A DNA stretch of 64,000 nucleotides from Paenibacillus sp. 32O-W (lineage in GTDB: Bacteria > Bacillota > Bacilli > Paenibacillales > NBRC-103111). Below, one piece after another: positions 50,439-60,844 of the stretch. The stretch's first letter is position 1. Every line of letters starts with the position of its first letter. Where the stretch lies: the NCBI RefSeq assembly GCF_007679495.1, contig NZ_VEGP01000009.1:41769-105768 (forward strand), read 5' to 3'. The translations under genes and the position numbers were made by a program. The notes under the pieces are model-generated. The model saw only the letters and a list, made by a program, of their open reading frames with translations. It was not told the DNA's origin and did not search any database.

Positions 50439-51212
50439 AGCGCATACATTTTCGACATGAATCCCGTTTCGGGCCTACAGTTGCGGCAATCAACAAGTGC
50501 AGAGGATAGGGAAGATTGTTATATTAAGGCTGTAATAATGAAGAAATGAATAGAAATAGAACTTTATAACCTGGCTAATTGATTCTTTGGTTGCATTGAT
50601 TTTATATTGGACAGACCGATTTAACTGCTCCCGCAAGGGGGCTTTTGTCATGGTTGCGCAATGATTTCAAAACCGATATTGTAGTGGTTAAAAAAATGGA
50701 AAGCTGTGCGGTGTTTCAGATCGTGTTTATTGGGGGTAACAGAAGTAGTAAGAGGCAATTTTCGGCTTAGTCTGTTTCCCTGCGTTGAAAGTATAGCAAT
50801 AGTGGACATACTGGTTAATATTAACGATTCGAAATTATGTTTTGAAAGGAGTGATGCGGAAAATTTCTATTGAATGTCTACTTGCTTTTTGTAGCAGGCT
50901 AAGGTTAGGTTGTAATGAAAATTAGGATTGTTTTATAATAAAACACATTAACCGGCTGCTGAAACACCTCTCTGACGTTGGTCGAAGAACTATAGATAAT
51001 ACATGAAAACAGGATAGAATGAAGCATATTGCAAGGCTGAGATTCATCTTGCAGGCTTTTCCCGCCAATTATGTCTATTCCGGTGATTTCAAGCAGAAAT
51101 ATAATTTTGACAAATCAGGCCAAAGAGAGGAAAATCAAATTCGGCTAAAGGTTATACCAGATTCCCGTAAATAAAGAGAAAAAAGGGAAAACAAAAGGGG
51201 GATTTACCACAA
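50439..51212. other. 774-base gene-free region
   Basis: It holds a small terminator-like hairpin after trmB (GCTCCC-GCAA-GGGGGC with TTTT, about 50626-50645) and an imperfect GCAAG/CTTGC hairpin with TTTT near 51030-51062. A possible TTGACA at 51107-51112 lacks a good -10. Short frames such as the 23-codon one near 50856 are not convincing. Unusually long for this gene-dense stretch, so an unannotated RNA is possible. Confidence 0.45.
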
Positions 51213-52442
51213 ATGCTGGACAATGTATTCCTTGGATTGCAGATTGTCTTGGCGTTAATCGGGGGTTACCAACTGTTCTTGACTTTCTTTGGGTGGTACC
51301 GGAAGAAGAAACAAATCCAGTACGAGCCGCAGAAGTCATTTGCAATTCTGGTAGCTGCTCATAACGAAGAGCAGGTCATCGGAGCGTTAATTGAGAATCT
51401 AAAGAGTTTGAAATATCCGAAAGAGCTGTACGATATCATGGTTATCTGTGATAACTGCACGGATCGTACGGCGGAAATTGTGAAGGAGCACGGAGTATAT
51501 GCCTTCGAACGGCGCAACCCCAATTTGCGCGGCAAAGGCTATGCCATCGAATGGATGCTTAAGAAGCTGTGGAAGCTTCCGCGCTCCTACGATGCGGTTG
51601 TTATGTTCGACGCCGATAATCTGGTCGATCCCGATTATCTGATTCATATGAACAACGACCTGTGTTCAGGCTCCAAGGTTATCCAGGCTTATCTCGATAC
51701 CAAGAATCCGCTTGATTCCTGGGTTACTGTTTCTTACGCGATATCTTATTATTTCGCCAATCGTTTCTGGCAACTGCCTCGTAAGAACCTTGGCTTGGCC
51801 AACTATTTGGGCGGCACGGGAATGTGTTTCGATTCCGACCTGCTCAAGCAAATAGGATGGGGCGCAACGAGCCTGGTGGAGGACCTGGAATTTTCCATGC
51901 GCTGCGTCAAGCTGGGGATAAAGCCGACGCTGAACTTTGAAGCCAGGGTGTATGACGAGAAGCCTCTCACCTTCAAAGCTTCGGCCAAACAGCGTCTGCG
52001 CTGGATGCAAGGCCACTTTGACGTATGCCGCAAATATTTCTTCCCGCTGTTGTGGCAGGGAATCAAGGAACGTAGCTGGACCAAGATCGATGCGGCCATA
52101 TACTCGGCGAATGCTTATAACTTTTTCCTCGCTTTTATTATAGCGGTAATTTTCTGGGTGGGGGGAGTGCTGCTCGATAATTCGGTGGCCAACCTGTACG
52201 AGGTAGCGCCGATTATCAACGGTATCGCCATAGCCATCTATCTCCTGCTGCCGATATCGTTAGCCATGGAGAAGGCTTCCTGGAAGATGTATTTATATCT
52301 ACTGCTTTACCCTATTTATATGTTGTCCTGGTGGCCCATCACAACGGTTGCTTTCTTTACTCAAACGAACAAAAAGTGGAGCCATACGAAGCATACGCGT
52401 GTAATCAGATTTGATGAAGTACAGAGCAAACAGGCCGGCTAG
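51213..52442 (+). CDS. Membrane glycosyltransferase, family 2 (processive type)
   Basis: A 409-residue protein with GGGGGA before the ATG. One N-terminal membrane helix leads into a GT-A domain (FAILVAAHNEEQVIGALIENLKSL, CDNCTDRT). FDADN is the DxD-type metal site, YLGGTGMCF and LVEDLEFSMRC supply the acceptor-side acidic residues, and QRLRWMQGH is the Q-x-x-RW motif of processive GT2 enzymes. Three C-terminal helices follow. It resembles chitin/hyaluronan/PgaC-type synthases but the sugar cannot be predicted. Probably makes or modifies a surface glycan. Monocistronic. Confidence 0.88.
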   Translation: MLDNVFLGLQIVLALIGGYQLFLTFFGWYRKKKQIQYEPQKSFAILVAAHNEEQVIGALIENLKSLKYPKELYDIMVICDNCTDRTAEIVKEHGVYAFERRNPNLRGKGYAIEWMLKKLWKLPRSYDAVVMFDADNLVDPDYLIHMNNDLCSGSKVIQAYLDTKNPLDSWVTVSYAISYYFANRFWQLPRKNLGLANYLGGTGMCFDSDLLKQIGWGATSLVEDLEFSMRCVKLGIKPTLNFEARVYDEKPLTFKASAKQRLRWMQGHFDVCRKYFFPLLWQGIKERSWTKIDAAIYSANAYNFFLAFIIAVIFWVGGVLLDNSVANLYEVAPIINGIAIAIYLLLPISLAMEKASWKMYLYLLLYPIYMLSWWPITTVAFFTQTNKKWSHTKHTRVIRFDEVQSKQAG

Positions 52443-52467
52443 CGCCTGAATATTAGGCGTCAAGCCA

Positions 52468-52497
52468 TTGACAGCCAATGACTGAAAATGGTATAGT
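52468..52497 (+). promoter_or_regulatory. Promoter of the infC-rpmI-rplT operon
   Basis: A perfect TTGACA (52468-52473), an 18-base spacer and TATAGT (52492-52497), about 300 bases before infC. Confidence 0.8.
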
Positions 52498-52503
52498 AGT
52501 ACA

Positions 52504-52799
52504 GTGATGTTTGTACAATGAAGCAGAAGCGCCCGCTTCTCACCTGGCCGACCGGTTGTTGGCAGGTTCCCGGTCAAACGATAGAATCGCTGGACTGTGA
52601 ATGCAGATGTGGGCTTGGTTTGCCCACATCTTTTTTATTTGCCCTGCTGGAATGTCAGAAAGTGTAAGCTTAATCAGTACACTGATATTTCCTGACGAGC
52701 GGACTGCCGCCGTTTCGAAGAGACGGCGCGGCCCTTATCCCTTGGGCATATGGGCCTGTTTTGTTGCTGTCGCCAGATTATTTACGGAGGTGGAATACT
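52504..52799 (+). ncRNA. L20-type autoregulatory leader of infC
   Basis: A long structured leader before infC, in the arrangement known from Bacillus, where ribosomal protein L20 binds the leader and causes early termination. Visible parts are a GAAGC-GCCC-GCTTC hairpin near 52520, the terminator at 52606-52636, and a downstream GC-rich stem region (GCCGCCGT...ACGGCGCGGC) before the infC ribosome site. The L20 call rests on position and architecture. Confidence 0.75.
52606..52636 (+). terminator. Attenuator terminator in the infC leader
   Basis: GATGTGGGC (52606-52614) and GCCCACATC (52622-52630) are perfect 9-base arms followed by TTTTTT, placed 170 bases before infC. Confidence 0.9.
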
Positions 52800-53306
52800 A
52801 TTAGTAAAGACCATTTAGTCAATGAGGAGATTCGTGTCAGAGAAGTCCGTTTGATCGGTGCCGACGGGGAGCAGTTGGGCATCAAGCCGACCCGCGAAGC
52901 TCTCCAAATTGCCGCCGATGCGAATCTCGATCTTGTCAGCGTCGCTCCTAACGCTAAACCGCCGGTATGCCGCATTATGGATTATGGCAAGTACCGCTAC
53001 GAGATGCAGAAGAAAGAGAAGGAAGCCCGTAAGAATCAAAAGGTGGTCGACATTAAGGAAGTCAGATTCAGCGCCTCCATTGAGGAGCATGATTTCCAAA
53101 CCAAGCTTCGCAACGTAGTGAAATTTCTTAAAGACGGAGATAAGGTGAAATGTTCCGTCCGCTTCCGCGGGCGTGAAATTACCCATGCGCAAATCGGGCA
53201 GAAAGTGCTGGAGCGCGTTGCGGCGGAGGCGGAAAGCCTCAGCAATGTAGAGCGCAAGCCAAAGCTGGAAGGCCGCAGCATGATCATGATTTTATCGCCG
53301 AAATAA
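52800..53306 (+). CDS. infC: Translation initiation factor IF-3, AUU start
   Basis: A 168-residue IF-3. No ATG/GTG/TTG fits: GGAGGTGG (52786-52793) is followed 9 bases after GGAGG by ATT at 52800-52802, giving [20 protein letters not shown], the normal IF-3 N-terminus. AUU starts let IF-3 repress its own translation in well-studied bacteria. The N-domain, linker ([20 protein letters not shown]) and C-domain ([16 protein letters not shown]) are complete. It binds the 30S subunit and checks initiator tRNA. First gene of the infC-rpmI-rplT operon. Confidence 0.95.
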   Translation: MSKDHLVNEEIRVREVRLIGADGEQLGIKPTREALQIAADANLDLVSVAPNAKPPVCRIMDYGKYRYEMQKKEKEARKNQKVVDIKEVRFSASIEEHDFQTKLRNVVKFLKDGDKVKCSVRFRGREITHAQIGQKVLERVAAEAESLSNVERKPKLEGRSMIMILSPK

Positions 53307-53329
53307 TTCGACACAAGGAGGACCATTCC

Positions 53330-53530
53330 ATGCCAAAAATGAAAACACACCGCGGCGCTGCAAAGCGTTTCTCGAAAACCGGAACCGGAAAGATCAAAAG
53401 GAACCGCGCGTACAAGCGGCATATCCTGGAGAGCAAGTCTCCTTCCCGCAAGCGCCATCTGCGTAAATCGGTCGTTATGGCGGCAGGCGATGTGAAACGC
53501 ATCAAGAGTTTGCTCGTGTACGTAAAATAA
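53330..53530 (+). CDS. rpmI: 50S ribosomal protein L35
   Basis: A 66-residue, very basic protein ([43 protein letters not shown]). Length and sequence are standard for L35. AAGGAGG lies before the ATG; it is 23 bases downstream of infC and 37 upstream of rplT, so it is co-transcribed and subject to the L20 leader control. Confidence 0.97.
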   Translation: MPKMKTHRGAAKRFSKTGTGKIKRNRAYKRHILESKSPSRKRHLRKSVVMAAGDVKRIKSLLVYVK

Positions 53531-53567
53531 TCCGAATCCAACGCATAACAATAGGAGGTAGAACATT

Positions 53568-53927
53568 ATGGCAAGAGTTAAAGGCGGATTCGTAACCCGT
53601 CGTCGACATAAAAAGATTTTGAAGCTGGCTAAAGGATACTTCGGTTCCAAGCACAGACTGTTTAAAACGGCTAACGCGCAGGTGATGAAATCCCTTCTGT
53701 ACGCTTACCGCGACCGCCGCAACAAGAAGCGTGATTTCCGCAAACTGTGGATTACCCGTATCAATGCGGCTGCCCGCATGAACGGTCTCAGCTACAGCAA
53801 ATTTATGCACGGCTTGAAGCTTGCGGGTGTAGACGTTAACCGCAAAATTTTGGCAGAGCTGGCTGTTTCCGATGCCAAGGCATTCTCCGATCTGGCCAAT
53901 GCCGCCAAAGCTAAAATCAACGCCTAA
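53568..53927 (+). CDS. rplT: 50S ribosomal protein L20
   Basis: A 119-residue basic protein ([33 protein letters not shown] ..., split family start) with the C-terminal [25 protein letters not shown] block that binds both 23S rRNA and the operon leader. Early assembly protein of the 50S subunit. AGGAGG precedes the ATG. Last gene of the operon, followed by a terminator at once. Confidence 0.97.
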   Translation: MARVKGGFVTRRRHKKILKLAKGYFGSKHRLFKTANAQVMKSLLYAYRDRRNKKRDFRKLWITRINAAARMNGLSYSKFMHGLKLAGVDVNRKILAELAVSDAKAFSDLANAAKAKINA

Positions 53928-53933
53928 TGAAAA

Positions 53934-53967
53934 TCCGGTTAGGGTCATGGCCTTGACCGGTTTTTTT
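53934..53967 (+). terminator. Terminator after rplT
   Basis: CCGGT...ACCGG stem (with inner AGG/CCT) followed by seven Ts, starting about 7 bases after the rplT stop. Confidence 0.8.
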
Positions 53968-54007
53968 GTTTTTGTATCCCCGCCGGAAAGCTCTTGTCGA
54001 AAAAGTA

Positions 54008-54036
54008 TTGACTATTTTCCGGCTAGTGCATATAAT
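54008..54036 (+). promoter_or_regulatory. Promoter of the ilvB-ilvN-ilvC operon
   Basis: TTGACT (54008-54013), a 17-base spacer and a perfect TATAAT (54031-54036), upstream of the T-box leader. Confidence 0.85.
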
Positions 54037-54071
54037 AATCTTTAATTAGATTCTACAGTTGAACATCTTCT

Positions 54072-54390
54072 TATCAGCTATGAAGAGGACGAAGTATAAG
54101 GGCTCTTATGTTCAGAGAGCGAAGGATTTGCTGAAACCTTGGCCTTAATCCCTTATTAACGAGCTCACCTCGGAGCTGTTTTCCTGAAAAGCGAAGAGCC
54201 TATTAGGGAAAATCGGAATGGCACACGTTACCGTGCTGATGGTTTCTAGCTAGCGGAAACTGGTTAGGATACCCGTTAAGGTAATGCGCTGCGAGGCGCC
54301 TACAAAGCAGGGTGGTACCACGGAAGATCAACCTCTTTCGTCCCGTTTAATGTCTTTTTGACAGGCATGGGATTGAAGAGGTTTTTTTAG
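54072..54390 (+). ncRNA. T-box leader RNA, probably leucine (CUC) specific
   Basis: The conserved T-box AGGGTGGTACCACGG is at 54309-54323. Stem I has GAAGTATAAGGG on the 5' side (AGUA motif) and CCCTTATTAACGAGCTCACC on the 3' side, which places CTC (54164-54166) in the specifier position. The terminator at 54330-54388 competes with the antiterminator. Uncharged tRNA-Leu would allow read-through into ilvB. The specifier reading is less certain than the T-box itself. Confidence 0.9.
54330..54388 (+). terminator. T-box-controlled terminator before ilvB
   Basis: AACCTCTT pairs with AAGAGGTT (to 54383), enclosing a TCCC/GGGA extension, and is followed by seven Ts. Confidence 0.9.
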
Positions 54391-54554
54391 TTTATTCCTG
54401 TGCTGGCGCATCTTCAGGGGGGAGCGGCTTATCCTTCGGTCTATCCTTATATAGAACGAACTCGCAAGGCTGTTAGGGAAGTTGAGGTTTGCTGCCGCAA
54501 ACCGTAAGGTGTGATGCAAGCGGTGCTGCTTATTATTGAAAGGAGGGGTTATGG

Positions 54555-56300
54555 ATGAGTGTTCAGAATCCAACCAAAGTTTTACACGAAGAATTAAAAG
54601 CCAAGCTGATGAAGCCGGAAGTGATTTCCGGTTCGGAGATTTTGCTGCGGAGCCTACTGCTGGAAGGGGTTGAATGTGTTTTCGGTTACCCGGGAGGCGC
54701 GGTTCTGTTTATTTACGACGCCATGCACGGCAATCCGGACTTCCACCATCTATTAACCCGACATGAACAAGGAGCCATCCACGCGGCTGACGGCTATGCC
54801 CGCTCCACCGGCAAGGTAGGCGTCTGTATCGCCACTTCCGGTCCGGGAGCGACCAACCTCGTTACCGGAATTGCAACGGCTTATATGGACTCCGTACCGC
54901 TTGTCGTGATTACCGGAAACGTCGCGACGAATTTCATCGGAACGGATGCCTTCCAGGAAGCCGATATTACCGGAATTACGATGCCGATCACGAAGCACAG
55001 CTACCTTGTCCGCAAGGTCGAAGATTTGGGACGTATCATTCATGAAGCTTTCCATATCGCCAATACCGGGCGCAAGGGACCGGTTCTGATCGACATTCCG
55101 AAGGATGTTTCGGCGAACAAGACGTTGTTCCAGCCTCAGTTGGATCCGGTGACGATTCGCGGATACAATCCGTCTACCGATCCGAACAAGGTACAGACCG
55201 ATGCTATGCTGAATGCCATTCAGCAGGCTGAACGGCCGGTCATTCTGGCCGGCGGAGGGGTTGTCTATGCGGATGCGTCCGACGAGCTGATCGAGTTTGT
55301 CAACAAGACCAACATTCCGATCACGACGACGCTGCTGGGCCTGGGCGGCTTCCCGAGCGGTCATGAGCTGTGGATGGGGATGCCCGGAATGCATGGGACT
55401 TATACCGCTAACCACGCCATTCAGGAGAGCGACCTGCTGATTTGTATCGGCGCCAGATTCGATGATCGGGTGACGATGAAGCTGGATGGCTTCGCGCCGA
55501 AGGCCAAGATTGTTCACATCGATGTCGATCCGGCCGAGATCGGCAAGAACGTGAAGACCGACATTCCGATCATCGGCAATGTCAAGGATGTGCTCGGCTA
55601 CGCGAATACTAAAGCCGTACGGGCCAATACGGATGCTTGGGTAGCCAGGGTACAGGAGATGAAAGCGAAGTACCCGCTGAAGTATAAAGATTCGGATATG
55701 GAGCTGAAGCCTCAATACGTTATCGAGATGATCAACGAAACGACCCGGGGCGATGCCATTATTACTACCGATGTAGGACAGCATCAGATGTGGGTGGCTC
55801 AATATTACAAATTCAACCGGCCCCGCTCCTGGATCACCTCCGGAGGATTAGGCACTATGGGCTTCGGTTTCCCTTCGGCTATCGGAGCCCAGATGGGCAA
55901 TCCCGACAAGCTGGTCGTATCGATCAACGGGGACGGCGGAATGCAGATGTGTTCCCAGGAGCTGGCGATCTGTGCCATCAACAACATTCCGGTGAAAATT
56001 GTCGTCATCAACAATCAGGTGCTCGGTATGGTCCGCCAATGGCAGGAAATTATTTACGATAACCGCTACAGCCATATCGATCTTGCGGGAAGCCCTGATT
56101 TCGTGAAGCTGGCGGAAGCCTACGGTGTCAAAGGGCTGCGCGCGACGACGAAGGAAGAAGCGCGTAAAGCTTGGCAGGAAGCGCTTGATACTCCTGGACC
56201 GGTGCTGATTGACTTTGTAGTGCCGAAGGGTGAGAATGTCTATCCGATGGTCACTCAAGGATGCACGATAGATGAGATGATAATGGGGGATTCGGAATGA
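54555..56300 (+). CDS. ilvB: Acetolactate synthase, large (catalytic) subunit
   Basis: A 581-residue ThDP enzyme, full length. ATG at 54555 with GGAGGGG upstream. The catalytic Glu lies in HLLTRHEQGAIHAADGYARS, the FAD/ThDP folds are complete, and the ThDP-Mg motif is NGDGGMQMCSQEL...VINNQ. It joins two pyruvates to acetolactate (or pyruvate with 2-ketobutyrate) as the first step of valine/leucine/isoleucine synthesis. Coupled to ilvN by a 4-base overlap and controlled by the T-box leader. Confidence 0.97.
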   Translation: MSVQNPTKVLHEELKAKLMKPEVISGSEILLRSLLLEGVECVFGYPGGAVLFIYDAMHGNPDFHHLLTRHEQGAIHAADGYARSTGKVGVCIATSGPGATNLVTGIATAYMDSVPLVVITGNVATNFIGTDAFQEADITGITMPITKHSYLVRKVEDLGRIIHEAFHIANTGRKGPVLIDIPKDVSANKTLFQPQLDPVTIRGYNPSTDPNKVQTDAMLNAIQQAERPVILAGGGVVYADASDELIEFVNKTNIPITTTLLGLGGFPSGHELWMGMPGMHGTYTANHAIQESDLLICIGARFDDRVTMKLDGFAPKAKIVHIDVDPAEIGKNVKTDIPIIGNVKDVLGYANTKAVRANTDAWVARVQEMKAKYPLKYKDSDMELKPQYVIEMINETTRGDAIITTDVGQHQMWVAQYYKFNRPRSWITSGGLGTMGFGFPSAIGAQMGNPDKLVVSINGDGGMQMCSQELAICAINNIPVKIVVINNQVLGMVRQWQEIIYDNRYSHIDLAGSPDFVKLAEAYGVKGLRATTKEEARKAWQEALDTPGPVLIDFVVPKGENVYPMVTQGCTIDEMIMGDSE

Positions 56301-56788
56301 ACGAGAGAAAACATACGATCGCCGTTCTGGTCAACAATCAGCCGGGAGTGCTTCAGCGGGTAGCCGGATTATTCGGCCGCCGCGGGTTCAATATCGAGAG
56401 CATTACGGTAGGGGAATCCGAGGAGCCGGGCCTCTCCCGTATGGTCATCGTAACGGTCGGCGACGAACATACGTTGGATCAGGTAACCAAACAGCTTTAT
56501 AAACTGATTGACGTTATTAAAGTGGTTAACCTGAGCAGCCATCCGATGGTCGCCCGCGAGCTCGCCCTGATCAAAATCAATGCCGAGCCCGGGATGCGTC
56601 CCGAAATATTGGGGATCGTCGATACGTTCAGGGCAGCCGTTGTTGACATCGGCCCCCATACGCTAATCGTTCAGGTTGTCGGCGACAGTGACAAAATCGA
56701 TGCAATGGTCGAATTGCTGAAGCCATACGGTATTCGCGAATTGACCCGCACGGGTGTAACCGCAATGGTTCGCGGTTCGGTCCATTAA
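56297..56788 (+). CDS. ilvN: Acetolactate synthase, small (regulatory) subunit
   Basis: A 163-residue protein with the N-terminal ACT domain (HTIAVLVNNQPGVLQRVAGLFGRRGFNIESITVG, split across the conserved GxLxRxxxLF pattern) and the C-terminal ALS-small domain ending in REL.RTG..AM.RG. It activates IlvB and confers valine feedback inhibition. ATGA overlap with ilvB gives equal synthesis of both subunits. Confidence 0.96.
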   Translation: MNERKHTIAVLVNNQPGVLQRVAGLFGRRGFNIESITVGESEEPGLSRMVIVTVGDEHTLDQVTKQLYKLIDVIKVVNLSSHPMVARELALIKINAEPGMRPEILGIVDTFRAAVVDIGPHTLIVQVVGDSDKIDAMVELLKPYGIRELTRTGVTAMVRGSVH

Positions 56789-56820
56789 GTTTGCGGCCTA
56801 AGTAATTCAGATAATACACT

Positions 56821-56913
56821 CTTGAGTGGGTGTTAGAGCGGATCGCTTCGAACAGAAAAATTCAGTCCATGTATGCAAGAGGGTTCCGTTGCAACACCCA
56901 CTCAAGGGTTTTT
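56821..56913 (+). promoter_or_regulatory. Long-range stem with T-run between ilvN and ilvC
   Basis: CTTGAGTGGGTGTT (56821-56834) and AACACCCACTCAAG (56893-56906) are perfect 14-base arms around a 58-base loop, followed by GGTTTTT. It looks like a terminator or attenuator placed just before the ilvC ribosome site, and could lower or tune ilvC transcription. Confidence 0.65.
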
Positions 56914-56915
56914 AA

Positions 56916-57929
<1,014 letters not shown>

Positions 57930-57965
57930 TAGCCCTTTATTAACGGCATATTAATTATAAATGAG

Positions 57966-58006
57966 GAATCCCCCCGACCCTTACCAGGGCACGAGGGGAT
58001 TTTTCA
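57966..58006. terminator. Terminator between convergent ilvC and aminotransferase genes
   Basis: AATCCCCCCG...CGAGGGGATTTTT forms a stem followed by Ts, between the two converging genes. Confidence 0.75.
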
Positions 58007-58028
58007 CAATATAAGAAAGCTGCAACCA

Positions 58029-59228
58029 TTAAACGGGGGAAGGAACGTAGCTGTTCATGGCCCGCGCGAATCTTTCCATGCCGAGCTTCATTTCCTTGCT
58101 ATCGCTATGAGTAAAGTTGAAACGGCATGTGTTGACTTGCGGTTCACCTGCGTAGAAAGGCGCTCCGGGAACGAAGGCGACGCCTTCCTCCACCGCCTTG
58201 ACGAGCAGTTCTTCCGCTTTGTAGCCTTCCGGCAGCTCCAGCCAGATGAACATTCCTCCTTCGGGCCGATTCCAGCGTAGTCCAGGAATATTAAGCCCTT
58301 CCAGAAGATCGGTCATAAGGAGCATTCTCTGTTCGTAATCCTTGCGGATTCCGGCAATATGGGCATCCAGATCAAAGCGGCAGAGCAGCTCGTATAAGGC
58401 CTGCTGATCCATAGAGCTGGAATGAAGATCCGCGGCTTGTTTCGCTCTGGCCATATTCCGGATAATTGCCGGGTCTCCGATGGCCCAGCCTGTACGCAAA
58501 GCGGGGGCTACGGTCTTGGAGAAGGTGCTGGTGTATACGACGGCCGAGCCGTGCGGATGAGTATCCAGAGAGAAGATGGACGGATACAAGCGATCGGAAC
58601 TGTACTGAAGTTCCCCGTAAGGGTCGTCTTCAAGAATAAGAACATTATGCCGGCGGCATAATTGAAGAATGCCCTGCCTTCTTTCCAGATTCCAGACATA
58701 GCCCGTAGGATTGGAGAAGGTCGGAGTTACATACAGCAGCTTTGGCTGGTGCTGCTTGATTTTGGCGGCGGCATCCTCCAGATCCATTCCGAATTCATCG
58801 CCCTTAACGGCAACGACGCGTGCCCCGCGAGCCTGGAACACCTGCAGTGCTGCGAGATAGGTCGGCTGTTGTACCAGAATCACATCACCCGGATCGATAT
58901 AGATACGTGTTAATAAGTCTATCGATTGCTGAGAGCCCGTCGTCAGGATCATTTCATCGGGGGTGACCGTAATATTCTTCTGACGCATTCTCTCGGCGAG
59001 TGCTTCACGCAAAGGCAGATAGCCTTCGGTTAGCCCGTATTGCAAGCTGCTGTTTCCTCTGTTCAGAGCGGCTACATATGCATCCCGCACCGCTTCGACG
59101 GGAAACAGCTCCTCCGCCGGTAAACCGCCTGCGAAGGAAATAATGGACTTGCCTTGCGTCAGCTTAAGAATTTCTCTGACTGCGCTAGACTTGAAGTGCT
59201 GCAATGATTCGGAAAATTGATAATCCAT
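58029..59228 (-). CDS. PLP-dependent aminotransferase (class I/II, 2-aminoadipate-type)
   Basis: A 399-residue enzyme from the ATG at 59226-59228 (GAGGAG upstream; the in-frame TTG at 59234 is discarded). Fold-type I motifs: SFAGGLPAEELFP, QYGLTEGYLPLREALAERM, NPTGYVWNL, EDDPYGELQY and the PLP lysine in TSTFSKTVAPALRTGW, where the Lys follows FS. It resembles LysN/MocR-type aminotransferase domains without the HTH. The substrate is not certain; the location next to ilv/leu genes suggests an amino donor role for branched-chain or aromatic amino acids. Divergent from leuB. Confidence 0.88.
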   Translation of the reverse strand: MDYQFSESLQHFKSSAVREILKLTQGKSIISFAGGLPAEELFPVEAVRDAYVAALNRGNSSLQYGLTEGYLPLREALAERMRQKNITVTPDEMILTTGSQQSIDLLTRIYIDPGDVILVQQPTYLAALQVFQARGARVVAVKGDEFGMDLEDAAAKIKQHQPKLLYVTPTFSNPTGYVWNLERRQGILQLCRRHNVLILEDDPYGELQYSSDRLYPSIFSLDTHPHGSAVVYTSTFSKTVAPALRTGWAIGDPAIIRNMARAKQAADLHSSSMDQQALYELLCRFDLDAHIAGIRKDYEQRMLLMTDLLEGLNIPGLRWNRPEGGMFIWLELPEGYKAEELLVKAVEEGVAFVPGAPFYAGEPQVNTCRFNFTHSDSKEMKLGMERFARAMNSYVPSPV

Positions 59229-59293
59229 GGACAAGACTCCTCTATATTCTTTAATATATAATTGTACGGCACAACAAACCGGGTGACAATGGC

Positions 59294-59308
59294 AATTTTC
59301 ACAAAAAT
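59294..59308. promoter_or_regulatory. CodY-box-like site between the aminotransferase and leuB
   Basis: AATTTTCACAAAAAT matches the CodY consensus AATTTTCWGAAAATT with two mismatches. CodY represses branched-chain amino acid genes in Bacillota, and the site is in the divergent intergenic region, so control of leuB and/or the aminotransferase is plausible. Confidence 0.45.
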
Positions 59309-59479
59309 AGAAGAAGATGAAGGAACGGATTTGTTATAGCCAATACCTATCGGATTCATAGCTTTTATATCTTTGTAAAATGACGTGAATTGTGTTACAA
59401 AGAAGATAGCTTTTAATAAGGAGTCTTTATCTAAAGACATCATTCATTATTATAGGTCGAGATGTAAGGAGTGGTTTAT

Positions 59480-60559
59480 GTGGCAGATGTGAAGAAGATT
59501 GCGGTTATCGCCGGAGATGGAATCGGTCCCGAGGTTGTAGCCGAAGCAGAGAAAGTGTTGAAGAAAACGGAGGAAGTATTCGGATACCGTTTCGAAACGG
59601 AGCATGGATTGTTCGGCGGAATCGCCATCGATGAGAAGGGAACTCCGCTTCCCGAGGATACCCTCGAGATGTGCCGGCGCTCGGATGCCGTTCTGCTTGG
59701 CGCCGTAGGCGGACCGAAATGGGACAACAACCCGAAGGAGCTGCGCCCGGAAACCGGACTTCTTGGCATTCGCAAGGCACTCGGATTGTTTTCGAATATT
59801 CGTCCGGCAGTCATTTTTGACTGCTTGAAGGATGCCTCCACCCTTAAGCCGGAGGTGCTTGAAGGAACCGATTTGATCGTGGTGCGCGAGCTGACCGGCG
59901 GAATTTACTTCGGTGAGAAGCTGAGACGCGAGGGAGAGAACGGTGAGGAAGCGGTCGATACCTGTGTCTATAATGTCAAGGAAGTGGAGCGGATTGTCCG
60001 TCAGGCGTTCGAGATTGCCAGAACCCGCAGGAAGAAGCTGGCTTCCGTTGATAAAGCGAATGTACTGGAGACCTCCCGCTTGTGGAGAGAGACCGTTAAC
60101 CGCATTGCTCCGGACTATCCGGATGTCGAGCTGGAGCATGTGCTGGTAGATAACTGTGCTATGCAGCTTCTGCGCAGGCCTTCAAGCTTCGACGTCATCG
60201 TTACCGAGAATATGTTCGGTGATATTCTGAGCGATGAGGCGGCTATGCTTACCGGTTCCATCGGTATGCTTTCGTCTGCTTCCCTGGGAGAGGGCAGCTT
60301 CGGGCTGTACGAGCCTGTGCACGGATCCGCACCGGACATCGCCGGACAAGGCATAGCTAATCCGATTGCGACTATTCTGTCCGTTGCATTAATGTTCCGC
60401 TTGACTTTCGGCTACCATGACGCTGCAGCGGCGATTGAACGCGCTGTTAAGGAAGTGCTCGATGCAGGCCACCGCACCGGAGATATCGCGGTAGACAAGT
60501 CCTCAGCCATCGGCACTCAGCAGATGGGTGACCTGATCGTAGCGGCTATCCGTCAATAA
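59480..60559 (+). CDS. leuB: 3-isopropylmalate dehydrogenase
   Basis: A 359-residue enzyme. The start is the GTG at 59480 (8 bases after AAGGAG), giving [19 protein letters not shown]; an out-of-frame ATG at 59478 and an in-frame GTG at 59471 are discarded. Typical segments: [44 protein letters not shown] and the NAD-binding [14 protein letters not shown]. It oxidises and decarboxylates 3-isopropylmalate in leucine synthesis. leuA, leuC and leuD are absent here. It has its own upstream region with a CodY-like site and is followed by a terminator-like hairpin. Confidence 0.96.
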   Translation: MADVKKIAVIAGDGIGPEVVAEAEKVLKKTEEVFGYRFETEHGLFGGIAIDEKGTPLPEDTLEMCRRSDAVLLGAVGGPKWDNNPKELRPETGLLGIRKALGLFSNIRPAVIFDCLKDASTLKPEVLEGTDLIVVRELTGGIYFGEKLRREGENGEEAVDTCVYNVKEVERIVRQAFEIARTRRKKLASVDKANVLETSRLWRETVNRIAPDYPDVELEHVLVDNCAMQLLRRPSSFDVIVTENMFGDILSDEAAMLTGSIGMLSSASLGEGSFGLYEPVHGSAPDIAGQGIANPIATILSVALMFRLTFGYHDAAAAIERAVKEVLDAGHRTGDIAVDKSSAIGTQQMGDLIVAAIRQ

Positions 60560-60569
60560 TTCATATCGG

Positions 60570-60605
60570 CCCTTCCGGAGATTGTCCGGGGGGGTTTGTT
60601 TTTTC
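60570..60605 (+). terminator. Probable terminator after leuB
   Basis: CCTTCCGG...CCGGGGGG stem followed by GGTTTGTTTTTTC, 10 bases past the leuB stop. Confidence 0.6.
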
Positions 60606-60844
60606 GTACTCATGTTTCTGGAACCGGCACCGACACGGACACCGCCATAGAGTTGATATTCATTTCCAATAAATCCATACTTTCCTCATAGAAAATGGAT
60701 GGCAGCTATTGTACACTGTTTAGTAATTATTTTTTTTCCTAGCCGGAGAAATCGCAGGAATTCTGTTTAGTGTTGCCGAATAGGGTTTAAACATGGATGG
60801 CAGATGAACCGATTTCATAAAAGACGGCGTTGAGGAGGGGTACA

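Noticed and set aside
51107..51130. TTGACA upstream of the glycosyltransferase
   Set aside because: The expected -10 position reads GAAAAT, too weak to call a promoter.
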